Below, one piece after another: positions 1-7,685 of a stretch of DNA of 12,470 nt. The DNA lies in NCBI GenBank assembly GCA_020343755.1, contig CP070810.1:791831-804300 (forward strand), given 5' to 3'. Each line of letters begins with the position of its first letter. Position 1 is the stretch's first letter. The stretch is from Dehalococcoidia bacterium (GTDB lineage: Bacteria > Chloroflexota > Dehalococcoidia > Dehalococcoidales > E44-bin46). The notes under the pieces are model-generated. The model was not told the DNA's origin. It saw only the letters and a list, made by a program, of their open reading frames with translations, and did no database searches. A program made the position numbers and the translations under genes.

Positions 1-212
1 GGGTCAAGCCCTTCTTCTTTTAGCAGATGGCAGGTAGCCAATGAGCCTAACCTCATCACCGAGCTTTGTTGGTCGGTAACATTGGCGGCATCCACCCTGC
101 CCTGCAAAAGCTGAGCCACCTCCGTTATCTCAGTGGTGTCAGTTCCCTTCAGTGGACCAACCTCGGCAGTTATGACAAACTTCCCAGCTTCTAAGAGAGA
201 TTCTAGGCTCAA
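1..212 (-). CDS. metF: Methylenetetrahydrofolate reductase (MetF), N-terminal part, cut by window edge
   Basis: This is the first 70 codons of a methylenetetrahydrofolate reductase, which reduces 5,10-methylene-THF to 5-methyl-THF, the last methyl-branch step before transfer to the corrinoid protein. It would continue past the left edge. The start is a TTG at 212, chosen because a strong Shine-Dalgarno (AAGGAGGAGG) lies just upstream and no ATG or GTG is available near it in frame. The N terminus shows the family's first strand, ITAEVGPLKG, with Glu17 in the place of the catalytic glutamate, then DAANVTDQQSSVMRLGS, typical of MetF proteins found in acetogen clusters. It lies 22 bases after the acsE stop, so it is probably co-transcribed with acsE. 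Acetogen MetF often works with a MetV partner; metV is not in this window and might lie farther downstream. Identification rests on only about a quarter of the protein. Confidence 0.88.
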   Translation of the reverse strand, partial: MSLESLLEAGKFVITAEVGPLKGTDTTEITEVAQLLQGRVDAANVTDQQSSVMRLGSLATCHLLKEEGLD

Positions 213-217
213 TTTAT

Positions 218-226
218 CCTCCTCCT
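218..226 (-). promoter_or_regulatory. Ribosome binding site for metF (supports TTG start)
   Basis: On the minus strand the stretch reads AAGGAGGAGG, a near-perfect and doubled Shine-Dalgarno, ending about 5 to 8 bases before the TTG at 212. It decides the metF start, because reading begins there with a good MetF N terminus and no other usual start codon is nearby. Confidence 0.75.
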
Positions 227-234
227 TCTAACTC

Positions 235-1110
235 CTATAGCTCAAGCCAGGAGTGAGAATAGAGTGTTTCGCCGGTAAGGACTCTTACCGTTTTCACATA
301 TTTTACTTCCTCTTCACTCAAAGAGGAGAGGTCAGGTTTCTCACCATCCATCACCCGATGCACTAGGTTGACAAGTTCGGGTGTCTCACCTCTGGCAATC
401 TTTATCAGCTCAGGGTCAAAGGCATCAACTATCGCTGAATGAAGTCCGTACTTCATCAGCATCATCAGGTAAGTCCGATTAAGATGAGGCCTGAGGTGGG
501 TAGGGGCGCCGCTGGAGATGTTAGACAGGCCTACAGTGGATTTACATCCAGGGGCAATGTCTTGGAGCATACTCATAAATTCCAGGCAGGGTTTGACCTG
601 GTTGGTATCTACATTAACCACTGGGGTAGCTATAGGGTCGAACCAGATCTTATCATTAGGGATGCCCACTTCATTGGCTTTATACATGAGCTCAGCAGCT
701 ATAATTGCTCTTTCATCGGCATCTCGAGGCATTCCCTCTCTGCCCCATAACAGACCAATCATATCGGCATTGTATTTTATGACCAAGGGTAGTTCCGTCT
801 CCATTCTAGTCAGGGAGATGGAATTAATTAAGGCATTACCCTTGTGTACCTTTAGCCCAGCCTCTATAGCCAGCGGGTTGGTTGTGTCCAGAGACAGTGG
901 CTTGTCGGTAACCTGCTGCACGGTGTTAACCATCCATGTCATGAACTCCTCCCCGTTCTTTCGGGCAGGGCCGATGTTGATGTCAAGGTAATCCATTCCG
1001 GCCTCAACCTCAGCCTTGGCCATTTTTTGGATGGGTTCGGGATTTCTCTCCTTCATGGCGGTGCCGGCAATGTTGGTGGTGATATTTATATTCTCTCCGA
1101 TAAGGATCAT
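235..1110 (-). CDS. acsE: Methyltetrahydrofolate:corrinoid iron-sulfur protein methyltransferase (AcsE)
   Basis: AcsE transfers the methyl group of 5-methyl-THF to Co(I) of the corrinoid iron-sulfur protein AcsC/AcsD, linking the methyl and carbonyl branches. It is a cytosolic TIM-barrel protein of the pterin-binding (dihydropteroate synthase-like) family. Counting from the ATG at 1110 (291 residues) the barrel begins MILIGENIN. Pterin-pocket residues fall at Asp75 (SLDTTN), Asn96 (INSIS), Asp158 (FDPI) and Asn197 (LSNISSG), matching the Moorella enzyme's Asp75, Asn96, Asp160 and Asn199 as I recall them. A reading from an ATG at 1134 is possible but would overlap acsC, while the ATG at 1110 has AGGAGGGG ideally placed. 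The protein is about 29 residues longer than the roughly 262-residue Moorella AcsE; the extra length is a charged C-terminal tail ending LYSHSWLEL. It follows acsC by 11 bases. Confidence 0.95.
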   Translation of the reverse strand: MILIGENINITTNIAGTAMKERNPEPIQKMAKAEVEAGMDYLDINIGPARKNGEEFMTWMVNTVQQVTDKPLSLDTTNPLAIEAGLKVHKGNALINSISLTRMETELPLVIKYNADMIGLLWGREGMPRDADERAIIAAELMYKANEVGIPNDKIWFDPIATPVVNVDTNQVKPCLEFMSMLQDIAPGCKSTVGLSNISSGAPTHLRPHLNRTYLMMLMKYGLHSAIVDAFDPELIKIARGETPELVNLVHRVMDGEKPDLSSLSEEEVKYVKTVRVLTGETLYSHSWLEL

Positions 1111-1114
1111 CACT

Positions 1115-1122
1115 CCCCTCCT
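1115..1122 (-). promoter_or_regulatory. Ribosome binding site for acsE, overlapping the acsC stop
   Basis: Minus-strand AGGAGGGG begins with the last base of the acsC TAA stop and lies 4 to 8 bases before the ATG at 1110. It decides the acsE start in favour of 1110 over the upstream ATG at 1134, and it suggests translational coupling of acsC and acsE. A GTG directly before the ATG (1113) is in frame and cannot be excluded. Confidence 0.75.
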
Positions 1123-2468
1123 TATGGTTTCCATGTTTTAAGATAGGCTGGAATATGAGCCCCTTCTCTGGGACCAACTAAAACCTCCCAGTCTTTTAGC
1201 TCGTCCTCTATACCTCCACTTTCAGCGGCAGCATATCCTGGGATTATCAATTTGTGATGTTTGACCTTATCCATAATCCCGCACTTCTTGACGAAGGCGG
1301 CAATATTATCGCTGACAAACGTGCCAGCTGCCCAGGAAGTCATAACCGAAAGCCCGTCAGTGTTCATGACTAAAAGGTAGGCAGGAACTCGACTGGTTTC
1401 TATTTCACCAGAGACAATAAAGTAGGTAAGGGAGAAGTTAGTGGTAATGAGCACCGGGGAGTTTTCGTCAGGACCACCAATCTCGTAGATTCCCTCTGTG
1501 GTCATCAATGGTCGCTGGGGGTCGGTATAGATATTCAGCCTTTCTACCAGTAAGGGGAACAGGCTCTCCGCGTGAAAGTCGGATAGAACAATGATACCGC
1601 CGTATTTAGCCACAAAAATGGAGGCGATCATTGCCTCCTTCATGGCATCATCCGTCATCTCGCTAGGGAAAACGATGGTGGGGAAGCCTAAGGGACGAAA
1701 CTTTTTGACTAAAGCAGCCGTCCTAATGAATATCTGGTCTTCAAATGCCTGGCGAATAGTTCTTGAGCCAGAATCAAGAACAATATCTTTAATGCCAGCT
1801 TCGGTTAATTTAGTAGTCAGTTGGGCAAGCTGTTCAACACCGGAGGCTTTTACTGCTACCGGGCAAGAACTTTGCTTAGCTAAATCTGCCACCGGCTCTA
1901 GGTTGTCTTTAGTGGCGGCGTATATTAGAGGTTTGCGCTCAGCGCAAGCCTTTAAACCGGCAGCCAAGATTTCAGGGTTGTTGCTCATTAGGATAATACC
2001 ATAATCGCTATTTTGCTTTACTTTGTTAACCAGAGCCTCAAATTTGCTGGCATCTCCTGAGTCATCCTTTATGGCTACTAGGTCGGGACGAAGAGTAAGT
2101 CCTATCCTCTCAAATTGAAGTTCCTTGAGCTTCTTCAGCCTGGCATTAACCTCAGAATCATCCATGGCATCGCTAATAAGGAGGGCGAAACCGGGAGGGT
2201 TCTCAAACCTTTTCTCATGGCGAAACGAGACCGTCTCGCCACCAATCTTTAGTGCCCTGTCGCCGACGCCGATAGTAACCGGTCTAATCGGGGGTGCTGA
2301 TGCCTCGGCCAATTTAGTTTTTGCCTCCTCAGAGATATAGGGGCAGGCACTCAGTTCTGCCTTACCTCCGGCTAAGCTCATGGCAAAGGCAAGGCAGGTA
2401 GGCACTCCGCATTCACCACAGTTCGTCTTAGGGAGAAGCTTAAATATCTCTATTCCGGTAAGCGGCAT
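1122..2468 (-). CDS. acsC: Corrinoid iron-sulfur protein large subunit (AcsC, CFeSP gamma)
   Basis: AcsC is the large subunit of the corrinoid iron-sulfur protein, which carries the methyl group on cobalt from AcsE to acetyl-CoA synthase. From the ATG at 2468 it is 448 residues. The N terminus has the [4Fe-4S] motif CX2CX4CX16C at Cys17, 20, 25 and 42 (NCGECGVPTC, then SACPY), spacing identical to characterised CFeSP large subunits as I recall them. This cluster passes an electron to cobalt for reactivation. A TIM-barrel domain follows, then a C-terminal corrinoid-binding domain from about residue 320 (VMNTDGLSVMTSWAAG region). A TTG two codons upstream (2474) is also in frame but sits one base from the Shine-Dalgarno, so ATG is preferred. 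The start is 15 bases after the acsB stop. Its partner acsD is three genes upstream, an unusual separation. Confidence 0.96.
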   Translation of the reverse strand: MPLTGIEIFKLLPKTNCGECGVPTCLAFAMSLAGGKAELSACPYISEEAKTKLAEASAPPIRPVTIGVGDRALKIGGETVSFRHEKRFENPPGFALLISDAMDDSEVNARLKKLKELQFERIGLTLRPDLVAIKDDSGDASKFEALVNKVKQNSDYGIILMSNNPEILAAGLKACAERKPLIYAATKDNLEPVADLAKQSSCPVAVKASGVEQLAQLTTKLTEAGIKDIVLDSGSRTIRQAFEDQIFIRTAALVKKFRPLGFPTIVFPSEMTDDAMKEAMIASIFVAKYGGIIVLSDFHAESLFPLLVERLNIYTDPQRPLMTTEGIYEIGGPDENSPVLITTNFSLTYFIVSGEIETSRVPAYLLVMNTDGLSVMTSWAAGTFVSDNIAAFVKKCGIMDKVKHHKLIIPGYAAAESGGIEDELKDWEVLVGPREGAHIPAYLKTWKP

Positions 2469-2475
2469 TGGCAAA

Positions 2476-2480
2476 CTCCT
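2476..2480 (-). promoter_or_regulatory. Ribosome binding site for acsC (decides start)
   Basis: Minus-strand AGGAG ends seven bases before the ATG at 2468 but only one base before the TTG at 2474. The spacing makes the ATG the likely start. Confidence 0.65.
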
Positions 2481-2483
2481 TTT

Positions 2484-4688
2484 CTATATTATCGGCTCCA
2501 TAGTCAGGGCTGGGTGCCCCTTCTCCTGTAGGAAGGGGAGAATCTCCTCCTCGGTGGTGCCCACCGTCTCATCGGCAATCATATCGGGGAGGTCAGGCAC
2601 ACCAACCTCTATCGCTCTAGCCTTAAGCCGGTCGGCAATCTCCTCCTTTAGCATCTTGGGCATCCAGACCATCCTCTTTATACCACCATCGCCAATAAGG
2701 AATTTTCCCTGGCAGGTATTATACTTGCCATGACCGACGAAACCGGGGGTACTCAATCCACCACCGATAGTACCAGCCAGGGTAGTGAACTTCATCCCAC
2801 AGGGGGTCATCTCGGTAAATTCCCGATTTACTGTCATTATCCCGTTGCACAGGGGGAGGACGGCAGCCACACACTCACAGCAGCCACAGGTGGTCATGGG
2901 GTCATGGACTATGCTGTAGAAGTTATAATGGTCTATCTTTCCACGGGAAGCCTTATAGAGAAACTCGTTTACCCCCTTCCACTGTCCCAGCTTGGCATCA
3001 ATAATTTCACCCTTGGGCACTGGTTGATTGGGTCCGGTGGGGTTAATTTCATAAGCAGCTTTACAGTCCATCCAGTTATAGGAACCACAGAGCCCGGTTC
3101 TTTCCGGGCTAATGGTACAAACGTGAGACGGGGCAAAGGACTGACACAGGGTGCATGAGTAGTAGACATCGGTCGCTTCGTCGGTCATGCCTTCAATTCG
3201 GGCATCTCTAGCCGCATATACCTCCCTTGCCTTGGCGCGTGTCTCTACCACTTTATCCTCCTCGGTATAAAGCTTTACCTGCAGTTTATCGAATATGCGG
3301 GCAAAATTTTGGTGCAGGGCAGCGTGAAGGAGAGCGCCGATATGGTGTAGTCTGAAGCCCTTGTCATAAAGCTCCTTGGAAATCCGTAGCCAGCCAATAT
3401 CCCTCTGTCCATTGTGAAAGCACCCTTGAGTGTAGTTTATTAGGTGGTGAATTTGCCGCTCCAAGATAGGTTCATAGTCTGGCTGCATCTCCCTTCCGGC
3501 AACCTCAACGGCTATAGCTAATGGCAACCTGGACTCGGGAGGCAAGTCGCTTATATCGGGACCAATCACCTCAAATTTTCCATCCTCTACCTCGTCCATC
3601 CGCTTACTGGTGACCCACTCAACCATGGGGGTAAACCCACCGCCACACTCAAGATACCACTCTCCCTTTCGTATCCTCTCGCCCTCAAAAGCAGGACCAA
3701 AACCGGTTGGAATTGGTACCTCACTTACGGTAACCTTCAGCCCTCTCACCTCTACGGCTTTGGCGACTATCTTGTCGTGAGGAACGTTGGAGACAACGTG
3801 CTCGTAGGTGCAGATGCCGGTAGGTAAAATCTCAGGTATCGGGGTATCGGCAATAGTCGGGAAGCCCCAATTGATTGCCCCAGCGGCATTAGCATACCAC
3901 TCATCGGTAACATAGCCCAGGGGGAGGACGAAGGAGAAGACGCGGTCTTTATTGTAGATAAGGATTTTTCTGAAGTCGCCAGGCTTAATGCCACCAAAGG
4001 ACATGGCTACTCTAGTAGCGAAGCCCATAGCGAATACCGCGGCGGTAATATCAGGCCCGTAGGAGACCAAACGGGTTGGCCAGCCAATCTGCACCCCAGC
4101 CTCAATTAGCTGTTCGGAGAATCTTTTTCCGTTATGCTCTGCGGCCATAAAGATGTAAAGGTTTTTCTGCTGGAGTTCCTGAGCGATTTCCTTGGCTATC
4201 TGTTGAGTGGGCGCAGCCCCACAAATGGCAGCAAAGCCGGGGGCAGTGCCGTCAACAAATTCAACTCCCCGCTTTCTCAGGATGACATCATCGGCAGCAC
4301 CTAACCAAATGTTGTTGTCGGTGATTTCTTCTTGCTTAGTGTAAAAGTCAGGCTCTTCCAGATATCTTATGGCTTCGATGATTTCCTCAGCAAAGAAGGT
4401 TGCCATACCGGCGTCAAGGGCTGGTGCCAAGTAGGGCAGAGGGCAGTTCTCCCTCACCGGGGGTGGCAGCAGTGATTTGCACTTCTTTAGAATCTGCTCC
4501 ATGTCGCCCAGTTTTTCCACCGGAATTCCCAAAATCCCGTAAATCACCGGGAGATAATAGGCAGTATTAGGGAAGCCCACCGGTTCATTTGGTCCCCATC
4601 TATCCATTGCCTCCTGCCACTTCTTCTCGGCTCGGTCTACAATTTTGTGTGCTCCTCTAATAGCTGCCGAGGCAATTATTTTAGACAT
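2484..4688 (-). CDS. acsB: CO-methylating acetyl-CoA synthase (AcsB)
   Basis: AcsB condenses the corrinoid-bound methyl group, CO and CoA to acetyl-CoA at the nickel-containing A-cluster, in complex with CO dehydrogenase. At 734 residues it is full length for the bacterial three-domain form (Moorella about 729). The N-terminal helical/Rossmann domain that docks on CODH is present (residues 1 to about 310), so this is not the shorter archaeal-type subunit. The A-cluster ligands are all present: Cys512, Cys515, Cys524 and Cys534 (SCTLC, HVC, GLCG) plus the Cys601-Gly602-Cys603 motif that holds the distal nickel. Each is offset by exactly +6 from the Moorella numbering I recall (506, 509, 518, 528, 595-597). 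The ATG at 4688 is preceded by an in-frame TAA six bases upstream, so no longer start exists. GGAGGG lies 12 bases upstream, slightly far. It follows cooS after 47 bases. Confidence 0.97.
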   Translation of the reverse strand: MSKIIASAAIRGAHKIVDRAEKKWQEAMDRWGPNEPVGFPNTAYYLPVIYGILGIPVEKLGDMEQILKKCKSLLPPPVRENCPLPYLAPALDAGMATFFAEEIIEAIRYLEEPDFYTKQEEITDNNIWLGAADDVILRKRGVEFVDGTAPGFAAICGAAPTQQIAKEIAQELQQKNLYIFMAAEHNGKRFSEQLIEAGVQIGWPTRLVSYGPDITAAVFAMGFATRVAMSFGGIKPGDFRKILIYNKDRVFSFVLPLGYVTDEWYANAAGAINWGFPTIADTPIPEILPTGICTYEHVVSNVPHDKIVAKAVEVRGLKVTVSEVPIPTGFGPAFEGERIRKGEWYLECGGGFTPMVEWVTSKRMDEVEDGKFEVIGPDISDLPPESRLPLAIAVEVAGREMQPDYEPILERQIHHLINYTQGCFHNGQRDIGWLRISKELYDKGFRLHHIGALLHAALHQNFARIFDKLQVKLYTEEDKVVETRAKAREVYAARDARIEGMTDEATDVYYSCTLCQSFAPSHVCTISPERTGLCGSYNWMDCKAAYEINPTGPNQPVPKGEIIDAKLGQWKGVNEFLYKASRGKIDHYNFYSIVHDPMTTCGCCECVAAVLPLCNGIMTVNREFTEMTPCGMKFTTLAGTIGGGLSTPGFVGHGKYNTCQGKFLIGDGGIKRMVWMPKMLKEEIADRLKARAIEVGVPDLPDMIADETVGTTEEEILPFLQEKGHPALTMEPII

Positions 4689-4719
4689 GTTTTATTTAAG
4701 CCCTCCATTATCTTTTTGC

Positions 4720-4749
4720 ATTATAACTATGGGGTTTAAGCTGCTTCCA
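4720..4749 (-). promoter_or_regulatory. Possible weak internal promoter before acsB
   Basis: The 47-base gap between cooS and acsB is the longest in the window and contains a perfect minus-strand TATAAT (4725 to 4720). An 18-base spacer separates it from TGGAAG (4749 to 4744), which matches only 3 of 6 bases of the -35 consensus and lies inside the end of cooS. A transcript would start near 4712 and keep the acsB Shine-Dalgarno. This is a pattern match in an A+T-rich gap with no other support. Confidence 0.22.
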
Positions 4750-6703
4750 GTTCCCGTCTCATTGCCATATCGTAGAGTATCCTTTCTCTAGCCTTGTCAA
4801 TGCCTAAGGCTTTGCGCTTCTTGTCGATATGGCCAATCATGAGGTGGGCGGCTTTAATTGGGTCTGGTTCAAAGGCCCACATTCCACCATATATAGCTTC
4901 AAAGTCTTGAAACAGGAATTTAGTTACCTCTTCATTGCCTAGAGTAGGCCAGTTGACGCCAAATACGGTGAATACCCCTGAGCCAACAAAGTATTGACCG
5001 ATGGAGATTGCCTTCTCACTCATCCACTCAGGAGCAGCTCCAGCAACCGGCAGTTCGCTGATGTCATCGCCTAAGCCACCATCTTTTACCATAGCCGTAG
5101 CTGCGATTAGAATTCGGCTGTTATCGACACAGGAACCTAAGTGCAATACCGGAGGAATGCCTACTGCCTGGCACACCGAAGCTAGCCCCTCACCGGCGTA
5201 TTTTGACGCTGCCTCTGGGGTCATCAATCCGGCTTTGGCAGCCGCCATGGCACTGCAACCGGTTTGGATTACTAACACATCATTCTTTATTAGTTCCCTA
5301 ATCATAGTAGTGTGAATATCATCATGCCTGACTCGGGGGTTATTACAACCGACGACACCGGCTACCCCCCTGATTCTGCCATTGATGATATTATCATTTA
5401 GCGGTCGGTAGGAAGCCCGAAACAGCCCACCTAGTAAGTAGTTAATAGTTTCGTGGCTGAATCCGGCGATTAGGTCAGTTTGTTGCTTGGGGATATTGAT
5501 ATTATTCCCTCGATTAGGGAAATTCTCAATGGCAGCTTTGACTATAGCCTTAGCTGACTCCATAGCGTTGTGCTCGTCAAACTGGATATGAATAGCCCCC
5601 GGGATTTTAGCCTTGGGTGAGGTGGTGATAATCTTGGTGTGGTAGCACTGAGCAATATCAGGCAAGGACTGCATTATACATTGGATATCTACCACCATAG
5701 TCTCTACTGCCCCGGTGACCAGAGCCAGTTCCTGCTGCAAGAAATTCCCGGCTAGAGGTATGCCGTGGCGCATCAATATTTCGTTGGCAGTGCAACACAT
5801 GCCGGCGATGTTTATCCCGCTAGCCCCCTTAGATTTAGCCAGGGCTACCATCTCAGGGTCTTGAGCAGCAACTACAATCATCTCAGAAAGCAGGGGGTCA
5901 TGACCGTGAATGATGAGATTTACTTCGTCCCGGCTGAGCACCCCCAAATTTACCCTGCCTAAAACTGGTGCCGGGGTGCCAAAGAGAATATCCTGCAGCT
6001 CGGTGGCAATCATACTGCCTCCCCAGCCATCAGCTATAGCACATCTGACTCCTTGGCGGAGCAAGTTCCGATAATCCTGGTCAACACCGATATGGGTGCG
6101 GTGCATTATCTCCACCACCTCTCTATCTATGCCTCGGGGAGCAGCCCCCTCCCGCCGCCATAGCTCTTGACGCTTTAGCGGTGCTCTCCTTAAGAACAGG
6201 ACTTCGCCTTCCTGTTTACCAAACTCAGCCAGAGCTATTTCACCGATATCAATAGCTATTTCCTGATTGCTGCGGTCTCCAATCTCTACCCCCCAGTCCA
6301 GAGCCAGTTGCAGCAGCTTCTGCTCATCCTTAATCTCATAGCCTGGGGCTTCACCTTTGGCTACGGCTAGGAAAATCTCAGCTACGCCTCGGCCATGGTC
6401 GGAGTGAGCCGCTGCCCCGCCGGCTACCATCCTGATGAAATTACGAGCGGCAATGGTCTCAGCAGTGGCTCCACAGATACCCCTTCGCCTCTGCTTTTCT
6501 TCTGGCGTTTCCTCTTTCCCTTTGGGAGGAGGCACCCGGCACGGTCCCATCCCACAGTTACTGCAGCAACTGCCATCAACTCCTATGGGACAGGGCTTCC
6601 TGGTTTCGGCTCTATCAAAGGCGGTATTAACCCCGTCACTGGTTGCCTTCTCAATCATCTTTATGCTGGCATTATCAACGCTCTTTGTTTCTGCTTCTGC
6701 CAT
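4736..6703 (-). CDS. acsA: Ni-Fe carbon monoxide dehydrogenase catalytic subunit (CooS/AcsA)
   Basis: This enzyme reduces CO2 to CO with reduced ferredoxin, or the reverse, and feeds CO through a tunnel to AcsB. The 655 residues carry the ligands for all three cluster types. The D-cluster shared by the dimer is at Cys38 and Cys46. The B-cluster is at Cys47, 50, 55 and 77. The nickel-iron C-cluster ligands are the histidine of HGH (266/268), Cys303/304 (GMCCTANE), Cys342 (DIQC), Cys453 (VGCNN), Cys483 (TGCSA) and Cys525 (GSCVDN). Lys564 in MSEKA matches the active-site lysine. Position beside acsB and acsCD shows it is the ACS-associated form and not a hydrogenase-linked one. The loop between Cys55 and Cys77 is lysine/glutamate-rich and longer than in characterised CODHs. 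The ATG at 6703 has AAAGGTGA about 9 bases upstream; the gap to acsD is 24 bases. Confidence 0.97.
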   Translation of the reverse strand: MAEAETKSVDNASIKMIEKATSDGVNTAFDRAETRKPCPIGVDGSCCSNCGMGPCRVPPPKGKEETPEEKQRRRGICGATAETIAARNFIRMVAGGAAAHSDHGRGVAEIFLAVAKGEAPGYEIKDEQKLLQLALDWGVEIGDRSNQEIAIDIGEIALAEFGKQEGEVLFLRRAPLKRQELWRREGAAPRGIDREVVEIMHRTHIGVDQDYRNLLRQGVRCAIADGWGGSMIATELQDILFGTPAPVLGRVNLGVLSRDEVNLIIHGHDPLLSEMIVVAAQDPEMVALAKSKGASGINIAGMCCTANEILMRHGIPLAGNFLQQELALVTGAVETMVVDIQCIMQSLPDIAQCYHTKIITTSPKAKIPGAIHIQFDEHNAMESAKAIVKAAIENFPNRGNNINIPKQQTDLIAGFSHETINYLLGGLFRASYRPLNDNIINGRIRGVAGVVGCNNPRVRHDDIHTTMIRELIKNDVLVIQTGCSAMAAAKAGLMTPEAASKYAGEGLASVCQAVGIPPVLHLGSCVDNSRILIAATAMVKDGGLGDDISELPVAGAAPEWMSEKAISIGQYFVGSGVFTVFGVNWPTLGNEEVTKFLFQDFEAIYGGMWAFEPDPIKAAHLMIGHIDKKRKALGIDKARERILYDMAMRRELEAA

Positions 6704-6727
6704 CTTACTATTTCACCTTTCATTATT

Positions 6728-7669
6728 TTATGCTGTTAGTTCAGCTATCATTTCCCGAACCAACTTTATTGCTTCTGGGTGCCGCATAATTACTACATCC
6801 CCTCCAGCTAGAAGCAAAGCCATGGCTGACATGGCTTCCATTAGGATGCCCCTCTTCTTGGCATTCCCCATATTGAGCTCATCATCGGCGAGATGTAGTT
6901 CTTTGGTCTTCCACACCTCTTTAGCTATATTGCAGATAATAGGGAACTGAAGCTTTTCATCCTCTTGGGTTAATCCTGCCATCCTCATTCTCTCCATCAC
7001 TGAGTAGGCATATTCGATGCCATAACCTATGCCACTGACGGTAGGGTCCATTATAATCAGCTCATCAGTTACCCCAAGATTACCCAACAGGATGTTAAGC
7101 TGCTTTGCCAAATTTATATCTATAGGTGTTGACGCCGCCACCGTATGTTGATAACCAATGGCTGAGGCGCCAATCTTTTTATAGTCTCCTTCCTCAACCG
7201 GTCCGATAATCAGGTTTTTCCCCTGACAAGCCTCAGCCACTTTTCTTAGTACCTCGATATCCTTCTCCTGATTAGCCGTGCCCCAAACAATTAAGGGAAC
7301 ATCAATAGCATCGGCTACCTTCTTGACGACCTCGGTGGCTTCATCGGCTCCGCGGTCAAGCCCATTGGGGTCAGTGCTGATTAGTTGAAGGGCAATCATC
7401 TCCGCCCCGTAGTCATTTATACATTTTTTTGCCCAAGCCACCGGGTCATCGGTTACCCCAGCGAAGGGCTCCAAGGCAGCTTCAGGCCACTCCCCAGGTG
7501 GACAGTCCCAAACCTCCATGGCAATGTGGGGTAAATGGGGCATCTCGCCTTCAAATAGGTAGAAGGGGTAGGACGTCTCACCACCAACAGTTATAGCTTT
7601 GTCTCCTTTGCCCAGGGTTACCTCTCTGATTTTGCCGGTATATTTTGTTTTAGGGATTTCAAATGCCAT
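6728..7669 (-). CDS. acsD: Corrinoid iron-sulfur protein small subunit (AcsD, CFeSP delta)
   Basis: AcsD is the small subunit of the corrinoid iron-sulfur protein. It is a TIM barrel that pairs with AcsC and helps hold the cobamide between the two subunits. The 313-residue length is usual for the family. Recognisable segments are the start MAFEIPKTKYTGKI, the conserved LQLISTDPNG near residue 95 to 105, IIGPVEEGDYKKIG in the middle, LGVTDELIIMDPTVSGIGYG, and the C-terminal MALLLAGGDVVIMRHPEA. It contains few cysteines and no iron-sulfur motif, as expected. The ATG at 7669 has AAGGAGGG about 8 bases upstream. It comes 16 bases after the small unknown gene and 24 bases before cooS. In most clusters I know acsD sits next to acsC; here cooS and acsB intervene. 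Confidence 0.95.
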   Translation of the reverse strand: MAFEIPKTKYTGKIREVTLGKGDKAITVGGETSYPFYLFEGEMPHLPHIAMEVWDCPPGEWPEAALEPFAGVTDDPVAWAKKCINDYGAEMIALQLISTDPNGLDRGADEATEVVKKVADAIDVPLIVWGTANQEKDIEVLRKVAEACQGKNLIIGPVEEGDYKKIGASAIGYQHTVAASTPIDINLAKQLNILLGNLGVTDELIIMDPTVSGIGYGIEYAYSVMERMRMAGLTQEDEKLQFPIICNIAKEVWKTKELHLADDELNMGNAKKRGILMEAMSAMALLLAGGDVVIMRHPEAIKLVREMIAELTA

Positions 7670-7685
7670 CCCTCGCCCTCCTTAC

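Noticed and set aside
518..991. 157-residue open frame on the plus strand
   Set aside because: It lies wholly antisense to acsE, whose protein is clearly recognisable. It has no convincing product and is a shadow of the coding strand's composition.
1111..1134. Upstream ATG start for acsE giving 299 residues
   Set aside because: The first eight residues (METIRRGV) are coded by the acsC end plus the Shine-Dalgarno. The ATG at 1110 is correctly spaced and gives the family N terminus.
2730..3158. 142-residue open frame on the plus strand
   Set aside because: It is antisense to the A-cluster region of acsB, which has all metal ligands in place. The frame is a by-product of a conserved gene.
6435..6950. 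171-residue plus-strand frame spanning the acsD-cooS junction
   Set aside because: It overlaps the ends of two certain genes on the other strand. The hydrophobic stretches come from reverse-reading of their codons, and no good binding site was seen.
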